A stretch of 64,000 nucleotides of DNA. Source: DAOTXR01 sp034435375 (GTDB lineage Bacteria > Chloroflexota > Anaerolineae > Aggregatilineales > UBA3940). The stretch lies in the NCBI GenBank assembly GCA_034435375.1, contig DAOTXR010000096.1, forward strand, positions 1 through 64,000, read 5' to 3'. A program made the position numbers and the translations under genes. Below are positions 52,801-60,906 of the stretch, in pieces; position 1 is the stretch's first letter; every line of letters starts with the position of its first letter. The notes beneath the pieces were generated by a model. That model searched no databases and was not told where the DNA came from. It worked only from the letters and a program-made list of their open reading frames with translations.

Positions 52801-53134
52801 CCTCATTAACAATGCCATCAAGTACACTCCTGAGGGAGGACAGGTCACAGTTCGTACCTACCTGGAAGACGGCGGCCATCTGGTTGTGGCCGTTGCAGAT
52901 ACTGGCATTGGCATCCGCGCCGAGGATCAGGCCCGGCTGTTCGAGGCATTCTATCGTGTGCCACAACGCGAGGGCGAACCGCAACGTCCACGTGGAACCG
53001 GCCTCGGCCTGGCGCTGGTCAAAGCGATTGCGCAAGCCCACGGAGGCAAGGTCGGCGTCCACAGTGAGTTCGAAAAGGGCAGCACTTTCTATATCTCGCT
53101 GCCCGTCCGTGACCTGGGCGAGCTGTCCTCGTGA
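49847..53134 (+). CDS. Large hybrid-free sensor histidine kinase (TM-Cache-HAMP-GAF-PAS-HisKA-HATPase)
   Basis: A 1095-residue membrane sensor. An N-terminal bundle of about 6-7 helices (1-210, MASE/5TM-like) is followed by a helix, then an extracytoplasmic region (about 270-505, Cache-like), another helix (511-535), HAMP (535-590), GAF (about 605-740) and PAS (about 755-855). HisKA has the H-box VSHDLRSPLTYMRG (His871), and HATPase has NLINNAIKYTPEG, VADTGIGI and GTGLGLAL. All catalytic boxes are intact. No response regulator is adjacent, so it is an orphan kinase. A TATACT inside the palindrome at 49781-49790 may be its -10. Confidence 0.93.
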   Translation: MVFEWLAFRRISSLQPDIPLAGYLVALAYAVPVIVALVKNPPWAILGIRRWLLFAILIVITPVLARSFVVSADPGAALAGFSLAPLRWLPVLAAALWLGPGPAALVGLVSGLTTALFDTARVTEPLEIALMGALTSTLLNQRYRGMTSHWLRQPLIVALLGALVVAWPLGLLGVFSVNHTPALASLEYTATLILPTLFSHLGSAVISGAILQSVLASWPAVRPVREESLQTPPWDRQLLQRILYTFVPLAALASLILVGVVAGTSYRVATSLVIDQMARDAAMASSQVPFFIQVGRSLIRDLAQDDQLLRTEGEARQARLVQGLRAVPFFQQLLFFDRSQRLLAAYPSIDPSVATLAPSESSRVALAGEGGVPTEVVIYDRSTVSVSFVIAVSDPLGGAPAGVLVGRAALDANPILTPVVNVLREGLMGQGEGLIIDSQSRILLYPAQPELQQQVFSLDKMTPVSSAHEGQAFRQREADGTRRLVYLLPVAGRSDWSVVITVPNEVALALALQIALPTLLLLIVMAAVALPLIVALVHRLASPLEKLSRAADLITQGELDSPIDVRGEDEIGRLGQTFEQMRVRLKGRLSEQDRLLNVTRSVASNLELFRAMPPILSSALDMTQSIGVRVTLRLEDDKLQTFAAGEAASAMAILDGQLLDLVERQGTIVVSQLWRASGSLDTSNLLPRIRALVALPLRSETTFHGVMWLAYDGDHVFEESELTFLSTLSSQAAVAVANARLFAAAEEGRRKLEAVLESTADGIVVVDNQGKVVLINPAAKKYLDIRKEHVLGSKATEVIDVPELATLMTNLQEPVLALEMPQRDGKTFLANTSTIVGHDGVIAGRVAVLRDITPLKELDNIKTVFLRMVSHDLRSPLTYMRGYASMLPLAGDLNQRQQEALAKINAGIESISQMTERLTYLSRLQFGEEAELELTLVDVTELIQEVSQQQEELARQKNITLIKEYAENLPLLLSDGMLYGHAIMNLINNAIKYTPEGGQVTVRTYLEDGGHLVVAVADTGIGIRAEDQARLFEAFYRVPQREGEPQRPRGTGLGLALVKAIAQAHGGKVGVHSEFEKGSTFYISLPVRDLGELSS

Positions 53135-53223
53135 TGGCCAGCGGATAGGGTACAATCACAGGCTGACGACCGTAGTTGTCAGCCTGTGTGTTTCTGGAGC
53201 ACTGTTCCTGGGGGCAGAATCGA

Positions 53224-55023
53224 ATGGCGATCCGTCTTTTGCCGCCTGATGTGGCCAACAAGATCGCTGCCGGCGAGGTGGTGGAGCGGCCCGCATCGGT
53301 GGTCAAAGAACTAGTCGAGAATGCGCTCGATGCGGGGGCTAGGACCATCGCCGTTGAGCTGGAAGGCGGTGGAAAACGCCTGATCCGTGTCTCTGACGAT
53401 GGGAGCGGCATTCCCGCCGATGAGGTTGAGCTGGCTTTCCAACGCTACGCGACGAGCAAGATCAGTGCGGTTGAGGACCTCGACCACATTACTACGCTGG
53501 GGTTCAGGGGTGAGGCATTGGCCTCGGTGGCTGCTGTCAGCCGCCTGACATTGCTCACTCGCGCTGCTGGGGAGGTGGTGGGCACACGGCTGCAGCTTGA
53601 GGCTGGGGTGCTCGTGCGACGCGACGCCGTCGGAGCGCCCCAGGGCACGGTCATCACAGTTGAGAATCTGTTCTATAACGTTCCGGCCCGCCTCAAATTC
53701 CTGAAGAAGGACAGCACTGAGCAGGGACACGTCAGCGCGTTGGTCAGCCGGTATGCCATGGCTTATCCTCACGTGCGCTTTGTGCTGAGCCACAGCCAAA
53801 AGGAGGTGCTGCACACCACGGGCAGCGCCGATTTGCGCAGCGTGCTGAACGAGGTGCTCGGTGTTGAGACGGTCGAGCAGATGATCGAGATCGCGCCGCT
53901 CGACGAACCGTTGCGCTCCGACCTGCCGTCGATCCATGTCAGTGGCTACGTAGGTTTGCCTGCGCTGAACCGGTCCTCCCGCAGCCAGATCACGTTGTTT
54001 GTCAATGGCCGCTGGATCCAGGATGCCAGCCTGACCTACGCCGTGGTGCAAGCCTACCATACCCTGCTCATGGTTGGACGCTACCCCGTGGCGGTGATCA
54101 TGATTGAACTCCCATCCGAAGAGGTGGACGTGAACGTCCATCCCGCCAAGGCTGAAGTGCGATTTCGTCAGCCGGAGGCGGTGTTTGGCGCTGTACAGCG
54201 AGCGGTACGGCGCACGTTGGTCGACAAAGCAGGGCCGCCTCCGGCGCACCTAGAGCCTACGTGGGGATCGCCGGACTGGATTGCACGCCGTGAGCGGCTG
54301 ACCCACGTCATGGGGGAGCGGATGCGGCAGCTAGGCATCGATCTGGAGGGAGAGGAAAGTGGCCGGTACACACAGCAGATCCCTCCTGCTGCCGAAGAAT
54401 CCTCCGATCTATCCCAACCTGCCCGCCGCAGGCGCGGCTTGCCTATGCTGCGGGTTGTTGGGCAGGTGGGCGCGACCTATATTGTGGCCGAAGGGCCAAC
54501 TGGCCTGTATCTGATTGACCAACATGCTGCACATGAGCGTGTATTGTACGAGCGGTTTATGGCCGAGCAAGCGTCCCAGGCCATCACGTCTCAGGAGCTT
54601 TTAGAGCCGCTGGCCATCGAATTGATGCCCGATCAGATGGCGCTGATCGAGGAGAACCTGAGCAAGCTTCATGCGGTGGGCTTTGGCGTTGAGCTATTTG
54701 GGCGCTCCACCGTGCGCCTGGCGGCTATCCCGGCCTTGGTGGCGCAGGCAGACCCGATCGAGACGCTGCTCGCAGCCCTGGGTCAGATGGAGTGTGATAA
54801 AATGCCGACCGGCGCCACGGTCGAACAGGAGCTGGTCGCGCGGGTGTGCAAGCAGGCTGCCGTCAAAGCTGGTCAAGTGCTGAGTTATGCCGAGATGGAG
54901 GCGCTGATCCGCCAGCTCGAGGCTTGCCAGTCTCCCCAGACTTGTCCTCATGGCCGTCCAACCATGCTTCACCTCTCGGCAGAGGAGCTGGCGCGACAGT
55001 TTGGACGGCTGGGCGCAATCTAA
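53224..55023 (+). CDS. mutL: DNA mismatch repair protein MutL (endonuclease type)
   Basis: A 599-residue GHKL ATPase: ENALDAGA, DDGSGIP, RYATSKI and TLGFRGEALASVAAV lie in the N-terminal half. The C-terminal domain carries the metal-dependent nicking motif DQHAAHERVLYE (Asp432) and CPHGRP (Cys574), so this MutL is of the endonuclease class found in bacteria without MutH. ATG 53224 (MAIRLLPPDVANKIAAGEVV) is preferred over an in-frame start at 53176. mutS is not in the window. It lies 89 bases after the kinase gene and is convergent with the LysM gene. Confidence 0.96.
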   Translation: MAIRLLPPDVANKIAAGEVVERPASVVKELVENALDAGARTIAVELEGGGKRLIRVSDDGSGIPADEVELAFQRYATSKISAVEDLDHITTLGFRGEALASVAAVSRLTLLTRAAGEVVGTRLQLEAGVLVRRDAVGAPQGTVITVENLFYNVPARLKFLKKDSTEQGHVSALVSRYAMAYPHVRFVLSHSQKEVLHTTGSADLRSVLNEVLGVETVEQMIEIAPLDEPLRSDLPSIHVSGYVGLPALNRSSRSQITLFVNGRWIQDASLTYAVVQAYHTLLMVGRYPVAVIMIELPSEEVDVNVHPAKAEVRFRQPEAVFGAVQRAVRRTLVDKAGPPPAHLEPTWGSPDWIARRERLTHVMGERMRQLGIDLEGEESGRYTQQIPPAAEESSDLSQPARRRRGLPMLRVVGQVGATYIVAEGPTGLYLIDQHAAHERVLYERFMAEQASQAITSQELLEPLAIELMPDQMALIEENLSKLHAVGFGVELFGRSTVRLAAIPALVAQADPIETLLAALGQMECDKMPTGATVEQELVARVCKQAAVKAGQVLSYAEMEALIRQLEACQSPQTCPHGRPTMLHLSAEELARQFGRLGAI

Positions 55024-55033
55024 ACTGCGGGTG

Positions 55034-56140
55034 TCACGGTCCCCATGTGAAGACCCAACTGTTGCCTTGACCACTGATCACGGCGGCGCTTTCGGTGCTG
55101 CCATCAACGATTACCACCCACCACTCGTACCGCGCCGACCTGCCGATCCCGGGCTGCAAGCTGGATGGTACACGGAAGACATTGCTGCGCGTGATGGCAC
55201 GATATATCTCATCGGTGTCGCGGTTTTGTATTTGAACCATGTAGTAGCCACGCGCTGGCAGCGGTTGGTTGGCTGCCCACTGGAGGGCAACTACCTGGTG
55301 GCGGGCGATAATCGCTCCATTGGCAGGGGCCAGCAGTGCGGGAGGGCTTAATGTTGGCGTGGGCGTGGCTGTTGAGTCTGGTCCACCTGTTGGAGTGAGC
55401 GTCGGGGTGAGCGTGACACGAATGCGCACCTTGAGGATCTGCCCAACGCTGATAAAGGAATTCTGGTTCAGGCCGTTGTCCTGGTACAGGTCAGGGACAT
55501 AGGCGTCATAGTAGCTGGCAATTGTCGAGATTGTTTCCCCTTCCACAACCTGGTGAATCCAAAACTGCCCATCAGGTGAGATACAACGATTCTCAGGGCT
55601 ACAGCCTGTGTAGTCGGGCGTCGGGCCGCTGCTGGGCTGTTGTGTGGATGTTAGAATCGGAACCTCTGGGGTTGTTCCTGTTGCAGCCTGAGAGGTCGGT
55701 GTGAAGGTCGGGCCAGGGGTCGGCGTTTGGCGTGGGATCAGGAGCACCTGGTCGACTTTCAGGTCGTTTTCATCCCGCATCCCGTTGAGAGCAATGATCT
55801 CCGGTACGACAGCCAGGTCCCGGTAGCCAAACAGTTGAATGATGTAATAAAGCGTCTCGCCCTCTTGGACAGTGTACCGATATGGCTCTAGGGTGGGTGT
55901 GAGAGAGGGGGTGAGAGTAGCTGTTGGCGGCAGCACAGGAGAGGATGTCGGTGAAGGCGATGGTGTCAAAGTGGCAGTGCTGCTCCCAGGGGTAGTCCCT
56001 GCGACCGATCCCCTGCCTCGGTTAGTCAGTGTGAGGAGCAGGCCGACGGCAGCGACGGTGAACACAATGAGGCCGCCGATCAGAACGGCAGCTTGACGGC
56101 GGCTGAACCCTCTCACTTCAAAGCGGATTGGAGAACTCAT
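55034..56140 (-). CDS. Membrane-anchored protein with two LysM domains
   Basis: A 368-residue protein. A cytoplasmic Arg-rich N-terminus and one transmembrane helix (about 18-42) are followed by a long Thr/Pro/Ser linker. LysM 1 is at about 85-135 (YTVQEGETLYYIIQLFGY...LLIPR), then a second Thr/Pro linker, LysM 2 at about 200-245 (HQVVEGETISTIASYYDA...LKVR), a further linker and a small C-terminal beta domain. It probably binds peptidoglycan or chitin-like glycans outside the membrane. ATG 56140 is chosen because it places the helix normally; an in-frame start at 56185 adds 15 residues. Its 3' end is 10 bases from the convergent mutL stop. Confidence 0.85.
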   Translation of the reverse strand: MSSPIRFEVRGFSRRQAAVLIGGLIVFTVAAVGLLLTLTNRGRGSVAGTTPGSSTATLTPSPSPTSSPVLPPTATLTPSLTPTLEPYRYTVQEGETLYYIIQLFGYRDLAVVPEIIALNGMRDENDLKVDQVLLIPRQTPTPGPTFTPTSQAATGTTPEVPILTSTQQPSSGPTPDYTGCSPENRCISPDGQFWIHQVVEGETISTIASYYDAYVPDLYQDNGLNQNSFISVGQILKVRIRVTLTPTLTPTGGPDSTATPTPTLSPPALLAPANGAIIARHQVVALQWAANQPLPARGYYMVQIQNRDTDEIYRAITRSNVFRVPSSLQPGIGRSARYEWWVVIVDGSTESAAVISGQGNSWVFTWGP

Positions 56141-56280
56141 CTTCTGCCACCCATGTGAGTTGGTCTCATGGGCTTTGTGTCTCACCTGGATCGATTCACG
56201 TAAGTCTTGTGCAGAGTCGCCACATCAAATGTGAGCGCAGTATACCGTTGACTGAATATCCGTTCCATACGAACAGACGG

Positions 56281-56871
56281 CTACTGGCCCACGGAACCCT
56301 GTCCACCTGCCAGCCGGCCATCAAGGCCCAGGTCGGAGGCAATGCCTTGCATGGCGGTGAGCACTAACGGTACATGCTCCTCCCACAGATCGACTCCCAG
56401 GTCGGCGCAGGCTTGCTCCACGTCTTCACGAGCGACTCCGGCAGCAAAGGCTCTGTCTTTCCACTTCTTCCGGATCGAGCTGACTGACACATCACGAATA
56501 TCCTTGCTGGGTCTGACTAAAGCGACTGCCGTAATAAGCCCTGTCAGCTCGTCCACGGCGTACAAACTTCGGTCTCGCAGGGTCTGGCGCGGCACCCCTG
56601 TCTGGCCATGGCTGAGAATAGTGCGTATATCCTCTTCCGCGACGCCACGCTGGCGCAAGATCGGCGCGCCTTGGGCTGGGTGCTCATCCAGATTGGGGTG
56701 GATCTCCCAGTCAAAATCGTGTAGCAGCCCAACAACTCCCCAACTCTCCTCATCCTCGCCAAACTTGCGTGCATAGGCGCGCATGGCTGCCTCAACCGCC
56801 AACATATGTGCAACGAGGTTCTCGTTTTGGGTGAACTCCCGGACGATTGCCAGAGCCTGCAAGCGGTTCAT
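56281..56871 (-). CDS. HD-domain phosphohydrolase
   Basis: A 196-residue HD protein with the metal ligands in order: His22, His51-Asp52 (LLHDFDWE) and Asp107 (YAVDELTG). It is of the small soluble HDIG-type class, which often hydrolyses nucleotides or phosphate esters; the substrate is unknown. Its start overlaps the nucleotidyltransferase stop as ATGA, so the two are coupled and may act on the same metabolite. Confidence 0.88.
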   Translation of the reverse strand: MNRLQALAIVREFTQNENLVAHMLAVEAAMRAYARKFGEDEESWGVVGLLHDFDWEIHPNLDEHPAQGAPILRQRGVAEEDIRTILSHGQTGVPRQTLRDRSLYAVDELTGLITAVALVRPSKDIRDVSVSSIRKKWKDRAFAAGVAREDVEQACADLGVDLWEEHVPLVLTAMQGIASDLGLDGRLAGGQGSVGQ

Positions 56872-57830
56872 AGCCTGTCCTCTTTGACCACTTCGCCTTC
56901 GATGTGCTGCTCGCGGCCAATGCGCCGCCCCAGGACGACAGAGTTGCGAATGGTAGTCCTGTGTCCCACCACTGTGCCAGTCTCCAGGTAGACATTGGGG
57001 CCAATGGTCACCTCGTTGCTGATCACCACCCCTGGGTCGATGTACACCGGCGGAACGATCCGGACCGACGGAGGGATTTCGCTCAACAGGATCGGTTCCG
57101 CCAAGCTGGCTATCAACCGAAGGTTGGCATTGAGGAGGTCTTCAGGAGTGTCAAGCCGAATGCGATTGGCTGCCTCGACTGCGCCCACAAGCTGACCATC
57201 GTCGATCATCATCTGGATAGCCGTGGCCAGCATCCGCTCGCCACTCTCCTCGCTGACCGGAACCCGATCCAGGTAATCCAACACCGATGGCGTGAAGAGG
57301 TAGACGGGCAGCACCGTTCTGAAGTCCTGATGTGCACCAATCGGATGCTCTGAAACATACATCACGTACCCACGCGGATCGAGCACCACGCCGGCGCCTT
57401 CGACAATCTCCTGAGGAGCGTAGAGCAGGTTTAATATGACCGTATCACTTGGGTGAGCAGCGTAGTATTCGCACAGTTCTGCCACATGCGTCTTGGGAAT
57501 CAGGTTGTCACACGAGGTAATGATGAAAGGCCCGTCGATCATTCCACGGGCGGCGAACAGCGCCGAAGCCGTACCACGTTTGTGTCCCTGGGGCGCAAAC
57601 ATCAGCGAGACGTCTTTGTGCCACTGAGTAGTCAGCCACAATACGACTGCACCTTCCTGTTCACCGACCACCACCGTAAAACGGCGCATGCCAGCGTCAT
57701 AGAAGCTGTCCATAACATGCGCGATCATCGGCTTACCCAGAATAGGGAGCATAGCCTTGGGGCGTGTCCGGGTGAGAGGCTCCATACGCCTGCTGGGGCT
57801 GGCCGCCATCACAACGACGTGGTCGATCAT
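56868..57830 (-). CDS. Sugar-1-phosphate nucleotidyltransferase-like protein with left-handed beta-helix
   Basis: 320 residues: an N-terminal nucleotidyltransferase domain (1-230) and a C-terminal hexapeptide-repeat region (about 245-310, VYIDPGVVISNEVTIGPNVYLETGTVVG). The usual start L-A-x-G-x-G-T-R-L-x-P-L-T is changed to MAASPSRRMEPLT. The nucleotide-loop glycines are replaced by Ser11 and Ser13, while Arg15 and the following Lys25 (RPKAMLPI) remain. Activity on a sugar phosphate is plausible but may be altered. It is first in a two-gene operon with the HD protein; a 14-base palindrome lies 35 bases upstream. Confidence 0.82.
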   Translation of the reverse strand: MIDHVVVMAASPSRRMEPLTRTRPKAMLPILGKPMIAHVMDSFYDAGMRRFTVVVGEQEGAVVLWLTTQWHKDVSLMFAPQGHKRGTASALFAARGMIDGPFIITSCDNLIPKTHVAELCEYYAAHPSDTVILNLLYAPQEIVEGAGVVLDPRGYVMYVSEHPIGAHQDFRTVLPVYLFTPSVLDYLDRVPVSEESGERMLATAIQMMIDDGQLVGAVEAANRIRLDTPEDLLNANLRLIASLAEPILLSEIPPSVRIVPPVYIDPGVVISNEVTIGPNVYLETGTVVGHRTTIRNSVVLGRRIGREQHIEGEVVKEDRL

Positions 57831-57864
57831 GTCTTCTCCGGCTTCCTTACGGTGCTGCTATGGC

Positions 57865-57878
57865 AGCCCACGTGGGCT
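57865..57878. promoter_or_regulatory. 14-base palindrome upstream of the nucleotidyltransferase
   Basis: AGCCCACGTGGGCT, a perfect palindrome in the 181-base divergent region between the nucleotidyltransferase (start 57830) and the beta-flower gene (58012). Candidate operator; no promoter hexamers could be fixed around it. Confidence 0.35.
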
Positions 57879-58011
57879 TGTGGAATTGTACCATGAGCCT
57901 TGTTGAACCATCAATCGAGTTGTGTGAAGCGCTCTTTGCTTTTAAGATAGGAAACCAGATCATGATCATCGGTCACCAAGCAATCACCGACCTATATCTG
58001 GAGAGGCAGTG

Positions 58012-58392
58012 ATGTCAAAGCAGAAGGTGAAATTTGAAGGACAGTTTCTCTGGAACTCCTATGGAGACTGGATCGGCTGCCTACTCGAAGGCCACATTTG
58101 GGATCCTGGTGGCGGCTGGATCGGCTGGGTAGATGCGAATCGGGATGTCTATAAGGCAGATGGGGAGTGGATCGGCACGCTGAGTAAGGACGGGCGGATC
58201 CTCAAGAAGCGAACAGCCAAACGCCGCGACCTCAACACCAACATCCCGCGCAAGCCTGCCAAGCCAGACCTGCCGGGCCGCGCCCCCCTCCCCCCCTCTT
58301 TCGCTGAGTTGAGCTACTCCGAGATCGATGTTGTGGCAGAGGATCCTGACATCTTCAAGAAGCTCTCGGATATGCGCCCGGACATGGAGTAG
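58012..58392 (+). CDS. Small W-I-G repeat protein, beta-flower-like
   Basis: A 126-residue cytoplasmic protein. Its N-terminal 60 residues hold three repeats of about 17 residues with the core G-x-W-I-G (YGDWIG, GGGWIG, DGEWIG). This resembles the 4-fold beta flower domain, an identification from memory that needs a profile check. The C-terminal half is basic, Pro-rich and probably flexible. GGAGAGG lies just ahead of ATG 58012. It is followed 60 bases later by a chelatase-type AAA gene; whether they work together is unknown. Confidence 0.7.
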   Translation: MSKQKVKFEGQFLWNSYGDWIGCLLEGHIWDPGGGWIGWVDANRDVYKADGEWIGTLSKDGRILKKRTAKRRDLNTNIPRKPAKPDLPGRAPLPPSFAELSYSEIDVVAEDPDIFKKLSDMRPDME

Positions 58393-58452
58393 ACCTGGCT
58401 TACATGCCCTGGTATAGTTGGCCACACAACGCCTTGATCGGTGGGTGGAGAC

Positions 58453-59676
58453 ATGGCCAAGAAAGAGCCGCTTGAGAACGAGACGCAAAACATCCCTGCC
58501 CATTTGCTGACGGGATCTGATCAAGCACGTCCATCAATGTTGATGCGCCTGCTGGAGAGCCGCTCTGCTAAGCGTATCCTGCGAGTCCCCGCTGAGGACC
58601 TGGGCCTGGCTGAGCACCTCCCTTTCCCTTTCATGGCGCTGGTCGGGCAGGTGGAGATGCGGACAGCGTTGCTGCTGTCGGTGATCAATCCCAACGTGGG
58701 AGGCGTCCTGCTGATTGGGCCGCGTGGTACTGGCAAGACTACCGCCGCGCGGGGACTGAGCGACCTGCTGCCCTGGATTCCGCACAGCACCTGTATGTAC
58801 GGCTGCATGCCGGAGGATTACCAGGCCGAGGGTCCTGATGGTGTGTGCGACGAATGCGCTGCCAGACTGGCTGCTGGAGAGAGCATCACCCAGATGGAAC
58901 CGGTCAGCCTGGTTGAGCTGCCTCTGAACGCTCGTCTGGAAGATGTGATCGGCGGGATTAACGAACGCATCGCGATCCAGCAGAACCGTGTGCGGCTGGA
59001 TCGGGGCATCCTCTCCCGCGCGGATCGCAACCTGCTGTACATCGACGAGGTCAACCTGCTCAGCAATGAGATCGTCGATGCGATTCTCGATGCAGCGTCA
59101 CAGGGGCAGTACACCGTGCGGCGAGGTCCCATGCGGGCAACATACCGGGCGCGCTTTGTACTGATCGGGTCGATGAATCCGGAGGAGGGCAAGTTACGCC
59201 CGCAAATCCTCGACCGCTTCGGCCTGCGTGTCCTGGTGGGTGGCCTGACAGACGCCGATGAGCGGATGTTGGTCTACGAGCGCATGCGTGACTATCGCAC
59301 CAGCCCGCGCGCATTTATCAAGGTGTTCGAAGGGGAGACCATCGCTGCCCGGGAGGACATCTACACAGCCCGCGAACTGTTGCCCTCGGTGGTGGTCTCG
59401 CCAGAGGCCCAGGAGCTTGGCCTGCGGCTGGTGCAGGAACTCAACGTGCACTCACACCGTGCCGAGTTCACCATGTTTGAGGCGGCTCGCGCCTACGCTG
59501 CTGCCGACCTGCGCGACAAGGTCACCGTGAGCGACCTGTACGCAGTCGCGCCGATGGCCTTGCGGATGCGGCGCAGCGGTTTTATGGACGAGTTCTTTGC
59601 CCATCAACAGATCGAGGACCGAGCTATTGTGGAGCTTTTCGAAAAGCTGCGCAGGGAGGTCGAAGGTGAGGGTTAA
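58453..59676 (+). CDS. Chelatase I-type AAA+ ATPase, second copy
   Basis: A 407-residue BchI/ChlI-like ATPase. A 50-residue N-terminal extension precedes FPFMALVGQVEMRTALL. Walker A is GPRGTGKT at 89-96. A Cys4 insertion has Cys114, 118, 132 and 135, equivalent to that in the 15.8 kb gene. LYIDEVNLL is Walker B, and GSMNPEEGKLRPQILDRFGLRV follows. ATG 58453 is preferred; GTG 58441 would add MGGD. There is no VWA partner next to it; its 3' end overlaps a small membrane-protein gene by 11 bases. It may serve as the small subunit of a metal chelatase or as an unrelated MoxR-like machine. Confidence 0.9.
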   Translation: MAKKEPLENETQNIPAHLLTGSDQARPSMLMRLLESRSAKRILRVPAEDLGLAEHLPFPFMALVGQVEMRTALLLSVINPNVGGVLLIGPRGTGKTTAARGLSDLLPWIPHSTCMYGCMPEDYQAEGPDGVCDECAARLAAGESITQMEPVSLVELPLNARLEDVIGGINERIAIQQNRVRLDRGILSRADRNLLYIDEVNLLSNEIVDAILDAASQGQYTVRRGPMRATYRARFVLIGSMNPEEGKLRPQILDRFGLRVLVGGLTDADERMLVYERMRDYRTSPRAFIKVFEGETIAAREDIYTARELLPSVVVSPEAQELGLRLVQELNVHSHRAEFTMFEAARAYAAADLRDKVTVSDLYAVAPMALRMRRSGFMDEFFAHQQIEDRAIVELFEKLRREVEGEG

Positions 59677-60316
59677 GCTCTCGCGCAGCGACCTGGGCAG
59701 CCTGGCAGCTCTGTCTGTGGCCTGGTTTGGAATATGGGGGGCATGGATCTCCCATCGCACAGTCAGCCTGACGCAGAATGCCATCTATCTGGCCGATTGG
59801 TCTGAGGTGCTCACTGATGTGCGCTATGGCCCATTGGCCGGTGTCCCCAATATCCTGCGGCTGGCCATCGTCCTAGCTGTGGTCGCTCTGATGATAGGGC
59901 TTGGAGCAGCGCGGAACCCCTGGCTGCGCTGGAGTTTACGGGTCGTCGCCTCGCTGCCGGGTCTCGTTCTGCTGCCGCCCTATCCCTACGTGTTGCAGTT
60001 GTGGCGGTCAGATGTACACGGTGTGCGATTCCTGATTGCCACAGCATTGTGGGTGGGCGCGGCAGCCTGCTTGCTGACTGACAGACTCCCAGTTCAAGCA
60101 TGTCGTGCGTTGGTGATCAGCTTTGGCCTGGCTGCCGCCTGTGTGGGTGGATGGGCTTTTCTGCTACTGCACCGTCCTTTTGAGGCGCACTACGCCGCGA
60201 CGATTCTGCCGGGCCGAGGGGCGCTTGCATTTGGGATCGGCTTGATGGTGGCCGCCATGATTGAGCTGTTCGCCTTCATCCGGCATGCCCGGCAGAAATC
60301 GACGCTCATGGTGTAG
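59666..60316 (+). CDS. Uncharacterised small membrane protein
   Basis: A 216-residue protein with five or six hydrophobic helices and short loops; I recognise no family. GTG 59666, with GGGAGG 7 bases upstream, overlaps the chelatase-type ATPase stop, so the two are translationally coupled. An in-frame start at 59597 would lie deep in the ATPase gene. It may be a membrane anchor or partner of that ATPase; this is inference from overlap only. Confidence 0.65.
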   Translation: MRVKLSRSDLGSLAALSVAWFGIWGAWISHRTVSLTQNAIYLADWSEVLTDVRYGPLAGVPNILRLAIVLAVVALMIGLGAARNPWLRWSLRVVASLPGLVLLPPYPYVLQLWRSDVHGVRFLIATALWVGAAACLLTDRLPVQACRALVISFGLAAACVGGWAFLLLHRPFEAHYAATILPGRGALAFGIGLMVAAMIELFAFIRHARQKSTLMV

Positions 60317-60352
60317 TCTATCCTGGCTCCCACACCGCAGTTGCGATCAAAA

Positions 60353-60382
60353 ACAAACAGGTCAGCAACCTGACCCGTTTGT
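60353..60382 (-). terminator. Terminator of acpP
   Basis: On the minus strand a 13-base stem with one mismatch and a four-base loop is followed by GTTTGTTTTTG. It begins 31 bases after the acpP stop. Confidence 0.7.
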
Positions 60383-60413
60383 GGTACGCACCCTTTAGAT
60401 TGGAGCCGAGACG

Positions 60414-60656
60414 CTATTTCTGCACCGCCCGCGTCTCGATGTAGTTGATGACCTCGCCTACCGTCGTGAGTTTCTGGGCCTCTTCGTCAGAAATCTCGCC
60501 GCCAAACTCCTGCTCAAACTCCATGATCAATTCGACTAGGTCCAGCGAGTCAGCTTCCAGGTCCTCGCGGAAGCGGGCTTCACGTGTGACACGCCCAGGG
60601 TCAACTCCCAGCAGCTCGACAATGATGTCGCGGACCCGTTCCTCCGTGCTCGCCAT
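60414..60656 (-). CDS. acpP: Acyl carrier protein
   Basis: An 80-residue acidic four-helix protein. The phosphopantetheine serine is in ADSLDLVELIMEFE (Ser37). The length and the helix II sequence are those of fatty-acid-synthase ACP. ATG 60656 (MASTEERVRD) follows GGGAGG by 6 bases. It is not next to fab genes and has its own promoter and terminator, so it is a single-gene transcript. Confidence 0.95.
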   Translation of the reverse strand: MASTEERVRDIIVELLGVDPGRVTREARFREDLEADSLDLVELIMEFEQEFGGEISDEEAQKLTTVGEVINYIETRAVQK

Positions 60657-60697
60657 GTTCAACCTCCCTTGTATTTTGTCTCAGCAAGGCTTTGAGT

Positions 60698-60725
60698 AGT
60701 TTATCATGAGTGCAGACTTCGTCAA
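60698..60725 (-). promoter_or_regulatory. Promoter of acpP
   Basis: On the minus strand TTGACG (60725-60720) and TAAACT (60703-60698) are separated by 16 bases. The start of transcription would be about 35 bases before the acpP ATG. Confidence 0.45.
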
Positions 60726-60833
60726 AAAGCGGTGGCATATTCACCCCGCGTTCGGTACCATAGACAGAGACAGCCAGGACTAAACATTCCGTTTGAAAGA
60801 ATTTTGAAGGGACTCCCTCAATGAAACCTCAGA

Positions 60834-60856
60834 TTTGACCGAAAGCACTTTCGGTC
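60834..60856. repeat. Hairpin element, second of two similar copies
   Basis: TTTGACCGAAAG-CA-CTTTCGGTC: the 9-base arms GACCGAAAG and CTTTCGGTC are perfectly complementary. It matches the hairpin at 6955-6980 except for a G and a C that pair with each other. It lies 51 bases before the fni start. Confidence 0.55.
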
Positions 60857-60906
60857 GGATGCTTAAAGCAAGTCGGACGCTACTCAACCATAAGGAACAC
60901 CGCCCC

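Noticed and set aside
53311..54249. A 312-residue open frame on the minus strand
   Set aside because: Antisense shadow of the mutL ATPase domain.
56281..57830. HD hydrolase plus nucleotidyltransferase as a cyclic-nucleotide defence (CBASS-like) pair
   Set aside because: The nucleotidyltransferase is of the sugar-phosphate type with a hexapeptide beta-helix, not a CD-NTase, and no effector gene is adjacent.
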